Source of the DNA: Utricularia gibba | Lineage: Eukaryota > Streptophyta > Magnoliopsida > Lamiales > Lentibulariaceae | Assembly: GCA_002189035.1 (NCBI GenBank) | Contig: NEEC01000004.1 | Coordinates: 558,001-622,000, forward strand | DNA: 64,000 bases | Direction: 5' to 3' | In this document: in pieces, positions 33,004-43,607 of the stretch | Numbering within the stretch: the first letter of the stretch is position 1 | Layout: each line of letters opens with the position of its first letter | The notes under the pieces: generated by a model | The model's input: the letters and a program-made list of their open reading frames with translations, nothing else | What the model was told of the DNA's origin: nothing | Database searches by the model: none | Translations under genes and position numbers: made by a program

Positions 33004-34940
33004 CCTGAAGAGGCGAGGACGTCAACGTAAAGACCTCCAAACTCTTCATCCTCCTCCATCGGCTATAGCTGGTGCAAGCGAGAGTAACCGAGCGTCTGCG
33101 TAGAGCGAACAACAACATGCGAAATGAAAAAGGAAAGGGTAACTATATTACACGCTTGAGTTCCGAATCAACTACCAAGCCCATGTCATACCAGATTCAG
33201 AGCTGCAGTTGGGAATCAGGCCCATATCCAAACATGGCCCATTTTCGAAACGGCCCTGACTCATCTCAGGAAGAGAGAAGAGTATGTCGGCATCATCCTG
33301 AACGATGCGAATATTCCATTCCTCTCGCTTTCGTGGGAAGATACCTCCGAGCAGCAAGTTGCCTCCTCCTACTTGATGCATGCATTCTTTCATGTGTAAT
33401 TATTCGTTCAGGGGCTCCATCACACACATTACACGTCCAAATCATCACAAATAGCAATCATATTTCGGACCCTTCCAAACACCTTCTCCTTGTCCAAAAA
33501 CATTATTTTTTTTATTTGTTTGGAATATAACTAAAATCACGTTCTAAATTATTGAATCAAACCGAAATTTCCTCCTTTTATGAATCGATGATTTTTTTAT
33601 TAATATATGTGTAAAAAATTAATTTTTTATTTCACTAAAAACAAAATATTCTGTGTTTTCTTAGTTGGCACTAAAAGAAGTTTCTATATATAACACATAA
33701 ATGACAACCAAACAACATTTGCAAAAAAACAAAAACCACCAAAACATATGCTTAAATGTCCGCGGCATATTTTGAAAATTCAAAATCACCTCAAAGACGA
33801 CGGCGATGACGCTCTCCGTCGACTCAAAAGCTTGACTTCCGAGCCTTTGAATGATCAAACGCACATGCCATATATATAATTTAGAATAATTGAATATATT
33901 TCAATAATTTTAATAATATTTAATTTAAAAAGCGTGCTTCTATTGAACTACTACGAATTTAATTCCAATCGAAAGAATATAAAAATGTCAAGATAACAAG
34001 TCATGTACTATTACTTGTCAAGTCCGTGACAATGGGCCCGCGGGGCCGTCAACCTCCATTATTATTATTTATTATTAAAGTATATTTGCAACCGTTTATT
34101 CTCATAAAAATAGCATGCTTTATTATACAAAATAAATGTAAGTCAAGTTTTTCTTCTTTTTGAAAAATATAAAAAAAACAGTTTTACTAGTTTTATTTCA
34201 TAAAATGATGATTACTCCCAAGTACAAACCAAACATTACGTGTGTCTCAAGTCTTTTAAATGAGCACAAGAAAAAACAGAACCTCAAGTCAACATTATCA
34301 CGTGCGTTTAATTACTCGGAATTCCAAATCTATAATTAGAGATCACATGTTTTGTTTTTGAATAAAAACTAGGTTATATTTTGTGAAATAGGACCCCAAC
34401 CCATGATCATGTCACATCATTTCCGGCAACGCGGTGGGGCTCACCAAAGGGGGCGATGAGCCCATGGAATGGACGCCATAGCCATACGGCGCCAGAGGTT
34501 TTTTTTTTATTGTTCCAGAAAAATATTTGATAATTAATTATATTGTGGAAGGTAATAAATATCTGGGGAGATTTTGGAAATGTCGGACATTGTGGTGCTG
34601 GTTAATGTATTTTATTTACTCTTTGCGCGACAGCGGGTTTGGTCGCCTTGGGAATGGACGATGGTGGCGTGTGGGAGGAGATAAGATTCCTTCAGCACGG
34701 GCCCCAAGGAGGCAGACGGGCAGAGGAGGGTAAAATGGTCATTTGGATGGGGGTGGGTCCCACCGAAACAACTTGGGCGTGCTTGGGGGATAAAATGGTA
34801 ATCTCGCAATATGTTTATGTGGCGGTCGCAATAATGGCCCGTCCCTAATGCGCGTCGCAAGCCGAAGAGGATCTGGACTCGAGGTTGAAGGCTAGCCGTT
34901 GATTCTGGGGTGGTGGTGTAATTACGGTTCTACCCTTTTG
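33004..34940. other. Intergenic region upstream of the CIPK gene
   Basis: AT-rich spacer from about 33530 to 34400. A 152-codon frame at 33072-33530 starts with GTG and shows no domain. The right end is the CIPK promoter. Confidence 0.5.
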
Positions 34941-34943
34941 TTC

Positions 34944-34952
34944 TATATAAAT
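34944..34952 (+). promoter_or_regulatory. TATA box of the CIPK gene
   Basis: TTCTATATAAATCAC lies about 300 bases upstream of the ATG at 35247, implying a leader of roughly 270 bases. Confidence 0.5.
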
Positions 34953-35246
34953 CACGTTGCTGGTGGCGGAGGGTGTGATGCTTGCCTGATTTTCGATCTG
35001 TGTGGCAAACCCTAGAAATTTCTGAGGTATTCGGTGAGGTGACTCATCAGGGAATGCGGAGAGATGAGAAGATCTCCGGCTTGTAGACATCGATTTTCAG
35101 GCGGGAAGGCCAATTTACCGCTTACCGGCGGCCGGAATTGCCATCGGAAGCACGTGGAGGACGGGTGAACCCGTCTGTCGTTCCGGTTTTACGTTTTCTT
35201 CTTCGATTTCTGCAGAAAATCTCTAGATTTCGTTGTGGTTTCAACC

Positions 35247-36536
35247 ATGTCTGCTGAGGAGAAATGCGGTGTTCTTCATGGGAAGTATGAGCTTGGACGT
35301 CTGTTGGGGCATGGGACATTCGCCAAGGTTTATCACGCGAGGAATTTGCAGACGGGGAAAAGCGTTGCGATGAAAGTTGTTGGGAAGGAGAAGGTGATTC
35401 GGGTGGGCATGATGGAGCAGGTGAAGCGTGAGATTTCGGTTATGAAGATGGTTCACCATCCAAATATTGTAGAGCTTTACGAGGTGATGGCGAGTAAGTC
35501 CAAGATTTACTTCGCCATGGAGTTCGTCCGCGGCGGCGAGCTCTTCTCCAAGATTTCTAAAGGTCGATTACGCGAGGATTCTGCTCGCAGTTACTTCCAG
35601 CAGCTGATTTCAGCGATCGATTTTTGTCACAGCCGTGGCGTATACCACCGTGATTTGAAGCCGGAAAATCTTCTCCTCGACGAAGAAGGTAATCTCAAGG
35701 TGACGGATTTTGGGCTGAGCGCTTTCGCAGAGCATCTAAGGCAAGATGGCTTGCTGCACACGACGTGCGGTACTCCGGCGTATGTTGCGCCGGAGGTTAT
35801 CGGGAAGAAAGGCTACGACGGTGCTATGGCTGATATCTGGTCCTGCGGCGTCATTCTGTATGTATTACTGGCTGGTTACTTGCCATTTCAAGATGAAAAC
35901 ATTATGTCGATGTATCGGAAGATCTACCGAGGGGATTTCAAGTGCCCGCCATGGTTTTCACCCGAAGCAAGGAAGTTAGTCACGAGGATGCTGGATCCAA
36001 ACCCTGCTACTCGAATCACCATAGCCAAGATCATGCAGTCTTCTTGGTTCAAGAAATCACCGCCTAGAAACGTTAGATCTCCAAACGCAGAGCAAGAAAT
36101 CTTGGATGGTGGAAAGGGTAAAGATGCAGCAGCAGAGACGCTGAATGCGTTCCACATCATATCCCTATCGGAAGGATTCAACTTATCTCCTCTGTTCGAG
36201 AACACCAACAAGACGGAGAAGGGAGATCTGAGATTCGCCACCGCGAGCCCAGCCAGCAGCGTGATCGATAAGCTCGTGGAAGTTGGGAGGACGAAGAATT
36301 TCACAATTAAAAAGAGCGAATCCTCCGTGAGTCTGCAGTGTCTGGAGAACGGGAGGAAGGGGAAACTCGGTATCGCCGCTGAAATCTTCGCGATGGCGCC
36401 GTCGTTCGCCATGGTGGAGGTTAAGAAATCCAGCGGCGACACCTTGGAGTACAACCAATTCTGCAGCCAGGAGCTCCGGCCAGCACTCCAAGACATCTGC
36501 TGGACGTCCGCGACGGAGAATTCAACCCCAGCTTAG
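35247..36536 (+). CDS. CIPK6: CBL-interacting protein kinase, CIPK6-like (SnRK3)
   Basis: Calcium-signalling Ser/Thr kinase that is recruited by CBL calcium sensors and acts on ion transporters. Intronless, 429 residues from [20 protein letters not shown]. The kinase domain covers about residues 15-270: P-loop [13 protein letters not shown] lysine, [11 protein letters not shown], activation loop ending [11 protein letters not shown]. The NAF/FISL motif [20 protein letters not shown] (about residue 300) binds CBL and blocks the kinase until bound. The PPI region follows, with [19 protein letters not shown] and the ending [12 protein letters not shown], close to CIPK6. One residue is odd: [11 protein letters not shown], where family members nearly always have DGAKADIWS. 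An in-frame GTG four codons upstream is not used. Confidence 0.94.
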   Translation: MSAEEKCGVLHGKYELGRLLGHGTFAKVYHARNLQTGKSVAMKVVGKEKVIRVGMMEQVKREISVMKMVHHPNIVELYEVMASKSKIYFAMEFVRGGELFSKISKGRLREDSARSYFQQLISAIDFCHSRGVYHRDLKPENLLLDEEGNLKVTDFGLSAFAEHLRQDGLLHTTCGTPAYVAPEVIGKKGYDGAMADIWSCGVILYVLLAGYLPFQDENIMSMYRKIYRGDFKCPPWFSPEARKLVTRMLDPNPATRITIAKIMQSSWFKKSPPRNVRSPNAEQEILDGGKGKDAAAETLNAFHIISLSEGFNLSPLFENTNKTEKGDLRFATASPASSVIDKLVEVGRTKNFTIKKSESSVSLQCLENGRKGKLGIAAEIFAMAPSFAMVEVKKSSGDTLEYNQFCSQELRPALQDICWTSATENSTPA

Positions 36537-39389
36537 CCCCTCCCTCCCCTGTTCAATCAACCACCCTGTGTTCATTGTTTCAAATAAGTTTTGCTGTTAG
36601 AGCAATGGCGTCTATATTTGTGCTGTATGCATGTACTGTAAGTGCTGTGTTGTTCATTCTTTGTTCCTCCAATTCCATGGATGGGCGGTTTCTGGGGAAG
36701 AAGAAGCAGTACCAAAGACAGACGGCAATGACGCAAAATCCTGGAAGGAGTAAAATAATAAGAAATAGGAACCAATCATGATCTTTCTCAACGGGGCCTC
36801 TACGGAGACAAGAGGCACAGAGCACCATGTGCATGATATGGACGTGCCATCGGTCCTTCTGATGTCCATGAAACTCACGCAATTGCGTCTCTTCCCTTTC
36901 CACAACTTAACTAACAAGCGACTTAGTAATTAAACCAGATGTATTAGTTATACATAAATGATCATATGCGAATTACCAAACATCACAAAGCATTATTAAG
37001 TAACATGTGCGCCTACCAGACTGAGTCAGAAGGCTCCCCACGATAACAACCGAACAGGCCGAACGGCATCATCGCATTCTTCTCCATGTGATTCCTTCAA
37101 TCAACAGCGGACGACGGTACGGGCGATAAATTCCCCGGTGTAAGTTGCTACGGCGAAGGGAGAGCCGAGCCGGACCTCTGCCTGTCAACTCGCATCCACC
37201 GTGCTTCGCCTGCACGAGATTTTCCGATTGAGTTGCATTGCGGAACCGTGTGTGACCTGGCGAATTTGGGGAAATCGCCTACACCGACCTGCAGAGATTG
37301 ACAAATTGTCAATTCCTCTCTGTTTGCTGCAATCGCCAGATGCATCCACTCCGCCGCCGCCGCCATTTCTTTTCGTGTCTCGCTCGATCCCCCGCCGGAA
37401 CGAGCACCGAAAGAAAGCATCTCGCACCTAGCATCCTTTTTTTACGGTTGCTACTCACTTTGCCGACTAAAACTAGTCAACAATTTACCTCATTGCAAGA
37501 GCGAAAGGACATCAGCGTCAACCGTAGCAACCGCAGCCGTCTCGGAGGAACAAGCTTCCGGCGCCATCCCAAAACAACATAATGAATGCGGATTAGGGTT
37601 TTGCTAAAATAAAAATAAAAAATTAGGAAATCTGCTCCGGATGAGTTAAAGGCAAAAAACCATCCAAAGGAACATGTACTAGCTCTGTTACCTGTTTCCT
37701 CCTCCCCACTCCACTCTCCAACAACAGCTGATTGACGTTTAACCGTACCTCCTAATGACTGTAGCAACTCATAGATTTCAGAAGTTTCAGGACAAAAATA
37801 CGGGGAAACAGGACAGGGGCACCTGCACTTCCCCTACAATTTCCTCCCTTTTCACGGTACCATTTCCTCACCTGAGAGTACATCCGTCACAGACAGCAGC
37901 CATTATTGTTTTCCCTGCAGCACCACCATAAGAAGAAGAAGGCTACTAGCTTCTGATTCTTTACTCTGTATTTATTTGAGGAGCCATGAAGAACAGGAGG
38001 AAGGGAAGCAGCTCCCACCCGAAACAAAGAAACAACGGAGTGGAACCTCATCAGATATCCACAACTGAATAGTAAGCTCAAACACTAGAGTCCATGATGC
38101 ATCTGAATCCCCATAACCTAAATCACATGATCATCAAGCTTGCATTGAATCGGTTGCTGGTCATAGGAGCATTCCACGGATCCCAGTTATTAGAAGAAAC
38201 CAGAAGAGTGAGTGGTTTTAAGCCGACCAAACAACATCTCGTGTTAAAAAAAAAAAAAAAAATCTTCCCTTTCTCAACACTGTGGCTTCAGGATACGAGC
38301 AAGATAGAATGGCTCATATGGTCACATTTGGTGGGATGACTTTGAACATGACGTGTCCCTCCTTTAAATTAGATAGTCAACACAGGTGAGCTCTAGATTA
38401 CAAGCATATGCCACACCTTAGGTGGAAGGGATGGTAATGCAAGGGCAAAACCCCAGAGGGGTGAATTCGGATCCTTGGGCCTGTGTTCATGCAACAGTGA
38501 TGAGTGACGATCAGGATGCTCCACCGACTTTAGTATGCTATTTTGCTTTTGAAAATAGAATGTTCAGCAGCAAATCTTTACAAGAAACCAAGCTACTCAC
38601 ATGAGCTAACGAATGATGTCACTTGAATTAAAGCAGAGGCTTTGAATCTCCAACAAATCTAATCAAACTGAGTGGAAATGAAACGAGCAAATACCTGGGA
38701 AACGAGTTTGGACTAGTTCCTCTTCCTACCAGAACAAGAATCTGCTACACAGCAAGGTGACTACACCTGAAATTTACTTACAAAATGAAGAAATGGTGAT
38801 CTTTCCCTTCGGGAGTTTTACCTGAAACACCATATATCATGACACACAGAATGTGAGATTCATTGACCCCTCTGCTTCTTCTACTACCTTCCTTCACCAG
38901 GAACAAAATGTGAACGATTTTAAACTCAGTCAAACCCCAAGACCGAGGCAATGATCAGAAAGTAAAAATCAGCAGAAAAATACTGGCTGGTTACACTCCA
39001 CCATCACACATTCAGACCGGGCACGAGAGTAATGATCACAGAATAGTAAAATCGCAGGGTTGTACGTACCCAATAATTATTCTATTCGACAAAATTGAAT
39101 ATTCCTCTCTACAGTGGCGTAGCTTGCTGGTTTTCGTCCTCTCATCATCATTTCCAAGAAGAGAAGGTATCAAAAACCCAGCAGATACATTAAACAGGGA
39201 CTGAGAAGACATGCCTTGAAACCCTTACATTCCCGAAATTTGGGAGTAAACAAAGGATTAACCTTCACGACAACCACAAGAAAACCCCAGGCAGGCTCCA
39301 GAGGGAGTTAAGTTACTTTCAAGCGCTCCAAATGAAAGATTACCAGAACAAAAACAACAGCATGCAGATGAATGAATCATCTTGTAAGA
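36537..39389. other. Intergenic region between CIPK and MIR156
   Basis: CIPK 3' region, then about 2.5 kb with no recognisable protein exon. A short frame at 36605-36781 (MASIFVLYACTVSAVLFILC ...) resembles a signal-anchored peptide but has no known relative. Downstream parts of the leftward MIR156 primary transcript probably extend here. Confidence 0.45.
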
Positions 39390-39492
39390 AGAGGCGCAAG
39401 AGAGAGAGGAGCGAGCACCGGCATGTGCAAATGTAAATTTTTCCTCTTTCATTTCACAATTGCCCTCCAGTGCTCGCTCTCTTCTGTCAGCC
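39390..39492 (-). ncRNA. MIR156: MIR156 precursor, variant copy
   Basis: The minus strand at 39470-39489 reads TGACAGAAGAGAGCGAGCAC, miR156 with a U-to-C change at position 14. It lies in the 5' arm, followed by TGG as in miR156 precursors, a loop of about 50 bases, and a 3' arm beginning GTGCTCGCTCCTCTCTC. The loop-side half of the mature sequence pairs perfectly (seven or more bases), but the base of the stem pairs poorly compared with the neighbour, so processing may be weaker. miR156 targets SPL transcription factors and sets the juvenile-to-adult phase change. Confidence 0.75.
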
Positions 39493-39616
39493 TTCTCATT
39501 TCATGATTTAACAGTTGCCAAAACACAAACCCATTCATTATAACAACAACAACAACAGGATGCCGATGAATGATTATCACAACAGGAAGAACGAGAGGGT
39601 GAGAGGGGTAGGGGGA

Positions 39617-39718
39617 AAGCTGACAGATAGAGGAATGAGCACCGGCAATGCGCAAAGGTAAGGGGTTTCCTCTTTCTTCTTACAATTGCCCTCCAGTGCT
39701 CACTCTCTTCTGTCAGCC
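39617..39718 (-). ncRNA. MIR156: MIR156 precursor, canonical copy
   Basis: The minus strand at 39696-39715 reads TGACAGAAGAGAGTGAGCAC, exactly miR156. It sits in the 5' arm. The 3' arm at 39619-39642 reads GTGCTCATTCCTCTATCTGTCA on the minus strand when taken to its end, a classic miR156 star: seven bases pair at each end of the duplex with a small internal bulge. Loop about 53 bases. The variant copy lies about 130 bases downstream on the same strand, so one primary transcript may yield both. SPL mRNAs are the expected targets. Confidence 0.93.
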
Positions 39719-39858
39719 TGCTCAACCTCATCATCCAACCATTGCAAAACACAAACCCGTAAAAAAACCTTCTTGCAAATACATTCAAGCAGCAAATGGT
39801 CAGATCTGAAACCCCAAGGTATCTTTGTCGTTCAGAAGAACCGCTGTTAGGGTTTCCT

Positions 39859-39866
39859 TATTTATA
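39859..39866 (-). promoter_or_regulatory. Likely TATA box of the MIR156 transcript
   Basis: The minus strand reads CTATAAATAAGG about 145 bases upstream of the canonical miR156, consistent with transcription starting near 39830 and running left through both hairpins. Confidence 0.6.
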
Positions 39867-40436
39867 GATGCCACATTTTTCCAGACGCTGTCGGCATGCT
39901 TCAATTCAAAACAGTACTCTCCATGTGAAAGAAATAGGACCGCCACTGAAATGGTCCCCCATATTTATATTACTTACAAATAAAATACGAAAAGAAATCA
40001 CACACAGAGAGAGTAATGGTGGATGCAGTCACAGAGAAGGGGTTTTCCTGCTATTCTCGGGGTGAAAGGACCATGGGCTTCAGGATTAGTACTTGTTAAA
40101 CAGTTCATCATGGCAGTTAGTGCGTGTTAATGGTAGTAGACAGATGTGGCATCGAGTGACTGAAAGAGCACTGCCCAAGGCCTTGTTTTGCAATGCAAGA
40201 CAGTCAAATGTAAGTGAATGAAGGGGAAAGCAGGTAATGGAGTGTCCAGAAGAATGTCTATCAGAAGAGCATAGAAATGAAAACTCAGCCAACTTCTTGC
40301 ATGCACAAGATTACATAGACACACTACAGCCTAAGCTCCAAAGGCTCCATATTTCTGATAAAGACTAGAAAACCGATCTTATTCGAGCAAGAAGCAAGCC
40401 TTACGAATCGTGGCATGGCAAGCTGTGGATAAAGCT
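39867..40436. other. Spacer between GAPN stop and MIR156 promoter
   Basis: 570 bases that must contain both the GAPN 3' untranslated region and the MIR156 upstream promoter, since the two are transcribed in the same direction. No coding exon seen. Confidence 0.5.
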
Positions 40437-42585
40437 CTAGCCCATCGAATAGGAGGGCGAGGGCAAGTTGATCACGGTGGTCTTGACCTTTGTCATCATG
40501 TTGATGCTGTTGGTGATGCCCTGAGATCCAATTCCACTATCCTTGATGCCCTGCAGGGGCATTGCTTGTTCATAAGTTTCAGTTTTGTGTTGATGATTTA
40601 GACAACTGCCTTACTTGGAATGGGAAATGATCCGGTCCCCGAGCAGGGGCCGAGTTGATCTGGACCGTCCCTGTCTCCATAGCGTCACTGATGAGAATAG
40701 CCTTGTTGATGTCTTTGGTGAAGACACAACCCTGTGTGTTTTTTTTGTCCAATCAAGATCAGGCCATGTGATGGTGAGCAGAGGTGTGTTTGTGGGGTAA
40801 GAAGTTTTCACCTGAAGCCCAAAGTTGCTAGCATTGCAGTGATGTATTCCTTCTTCGACAGATCCAATGCGGATGACGGGAAGGACAGGTCCAAACGGCT
40901 CCTCCCAAGCAATCCTCATGTCTGGCCTCACATGATCCAACAACAATGGCCAGATGAGGTTACCTTCTCTCTTGTACTCCTGGCAAAAGGTGGCCTCCTT
41001 CTGTTTAGCATCCATGACAAGGCCCTCGATGAAGTTTGCTGATGACTCTGATACCACCGGAGTAATGTCAGAATCGTCCTCAGGTGAGCCAACGGTCAGC
41101 TTTGCAACTTTGGATTTAACTTTTTCGACAAGAGCATCAGCTACTGATTCAATCACCAAGACAACCTTCACTGCCGTGCATCTCTGTCCACTGTTGGGGA
41201 GTTCCTCAGCGTTTCATGCTTTGCCCACAGCAAGAAGAGGATGAAGAGGGAATGTGTATACCTGTAAGAAAAACCCCCTTTGACGATGCTTGATGCAGCC
41301 AGGTCGAGATCAGCATCTTCGAGAACAATGCAAGCATCTTTCCCTCCAAGCTCCATTTGAAGAGGAATCATGCTGGCTTTCTTCGATATGGCAATACCCG
41401 TGTCGCCACCAGTAAAGCTAAAGCAAGAGTAGGAGATTGCGTCCATCATGGCGAACCCATAAAGAATGCTGGAACAAGGAGTAACGAGTCCGAGAGATGC
41501 TCACCTAATGCAGTTCACCCCGGGATGCATGGTGAGAAAATCACCAATCTCAGAGCCTTTCCCTGTGATGCAACTGATAAGTCCCTTTGGGAACCCTGCT
41601 AAGTGAAAGCAGTGTACCATATGAAGGCAAGCTACGGCACCCTGTATCAAAACAGAATTATTATAGATCATGAGAAACAAGCAGTAATAGTGAAGTTTTT
41701 AAACCAGTAGAACATCAAGGTGTGAAGTTACCTGAGTTGGAGGCTTGAGAACAAGGGAGTTGCCAGCAATGAGAGCTGGTGCAATTTTAGAAACAGCGAG
41801 ATTTACAGGGTAATTGAAAGGCGGAATAGCTAAAACAACACCGAGCGGAATCTGTCAACCAGAGACGCAAACCAAGATAAATAACACAAGAATACGCAGG
41901 CAAACAATGTAATCACACATCAGTTTAGCAAAAGCATTAGTTTACCTTAGATGTTAGGCAGTACTTGGTTCTGTCATTCCCTGGAAAGCTATCAGATACC
42001 AGGAATTTACCCTCTCCAAGTATCCGAACTCCTTCCTCTGCAGTGTAAGATATGAGATCTCCAGACCTCACAACCTGAATCAGATCCCAATTTTCAAGAT
42101 GATGATAAGGTACTTGTTTTCATTATGGCTTCACACAGCATTTCAAAACATAGCATTCTCATACCTCAGTAACAGAATCTTTAGCAGGCTTTGCAATTTC
42201 CTTCACCAAAGCTTCTGCAATTGGGGCTTTCTGCTCTTTAAGAATAGCTGCAGCCTTGTGGAGAAGCTCTGCACGCTTCCATAGCGGCATTTTTGCCCAC
42301 AACTTTTGTGCAACTTTCGCGGCTTCCATTACCTTATTCACCTCCTCTTGGGTACAAGCTTAAGATAAAGAAGACACATTCATAATCAGTAGAGCAGTCA
42401 GTTGCATGCAAAGGTGAAATCCTTAAGCAGCCCATCATACCTTGAACTCTGTACTCTGTTTTCCTTGTAGTGGGATTCACAATGGAAACAGATTTCCCAG
42501 AAGAAGACTTCTTCCATTCTCCGTCAGCATAATATTTAAACACCCCATCATCTATAATATCTGCAAAAACACCGGTGCCCGCCAT
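40437..42585 (-). CDS. GAPN: NADP-dependent non-phosphorylating glyceraldehyde-3-phosphate dehydrogenase
   Basis: ALDH11A-type enzyme that oxidises glyceraldehyde 3-phosphate directly to 3-phosphoglycerate in the cytosol, making NADPH. Nine exons (42441-42585, 42165-42358, 41946-42074, 41732-41851, 41505-41641, 41262-41417, 40812-41190, 40615-40731, 40437-40550) sum to 1491 bases, 496 residues, the family's standard length. It starts [20 protein letters not shown]. The substrate/cofactor loop IPPFNYPVN, the catalytic Glu in [11 protein letters not shown] and the catalytic Cys in SGQRCTAV (split across exons 6 and 7) are present, as is [10 protein letters not shown]. The end is [11 protein letters not shown]. 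All splice sites are GT-AG and no frame break occurs. Confidence 0.96.
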
Positions 42586-43607
42586 AGATGATCCTCAAAC
42601 AAGCTGCAAAATCCTTCACCTTTGGTCTCAACTCACCAGAGGAGCGTCTTAAAAGAGTGAGGACTTTGGGCTCTCCTCCCAACTTTCTGGTGGTTGAGAA
42701 AAAACTAGATACGTGTCCAAAGAAAGTGAACCACACGTTGATTTCCAAGGCGCAATTTTTATCCCAACCATGGTGCCCACGAGGTGGAGGGTGTTTCTTT
42801 TTCTCATTTTTTAATGCAAAAACAAAAGAAACCGAGGTGCGTCACCTACCCCCACACACATCCGAAGCAGGATCAATCTACCTATAACCCACAATTCCCT
42901 CCTTATCCACTCACAGTTGATCAGTATGTGTCACTCCCAAACCTTCTCCAACTTAACAAGATTGAATCTTACTCCCTCCTCAGTGTTTTTTGGAGTACAA
43001 TGATGCCGCAACAACCTACAATTCAACCCTGGTTTGCAACATCGATGATGCAGGGCTGAACAGAGTGAGATCGGACGGATGAAACAGAATCTAGCCATCA
43101 ATAGCTATGGAATATTCGCTTTCTGTAATAATAATACCTTTGCTTCTGCAATCAAATCAATGATTGCTCATCTTGTGGTTTGAACAAAAAGTAAAAAATG
43201 AGAAATTAAGAGACTAGAAAAGAGCAGAAGCAAGGTTGGTTGGCACCTCTTCTCGACCGTTAATTTTCCCCAACAAAGGTCCGCCACGAGATGTAACCAA
43301 CTTTCCGGTGGGCCCAAAAAGCCCAACTAAGTTCATTATATGTTCCGGCCCACTAACGCTTTTTTTTTGGTTGGTACAATTTTATATTTTTTTAATAGAT
43401 TAAATAACCACCTCCCTTCAATCAACAACTATTCAATTAAGATTTTGATATATTTTTTTATAAAGATATCTTATATATTTTTAAAAAAAATAAAAGATTC
43501 AATCATAATTTAAAATATAATACCAAATCCTCGAACAAAAAATAAAAGTTTCGTCAGCCACAAACGCGCTGAAATCTCCCTGCGTAAGAACTCCCTAACA
43601 GGACACA
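42586..43607. other. Intergenic region upstream of GAPN and downstream of EF-Ts
   Basis: GAPN promoter and leader, then AT-rich spacer (43360-43510). No other gene was seen. Confidence 0.5.

Larger units (their letters stand above)
39352..39775 (-). repeat. Tandem duplication carrying the MIR156 pair
   Basis: Sequence outside the hairpins is also repeated: gatgaatga next to each 3' arm, aattgccctccagtgctc between loop and mature part, and gcaaaacacaaaccc / ccaaaacacaaaccc beyond each 5' arm. This places the two precursors as copies of one unit with a spacing of about 226 bases. Confidence 0.75.

Noticed and set aside
33072-33530. 152-codon frame before the CIPK gene
   Set aside because: Starts with GTG, has no domain and no splice context.
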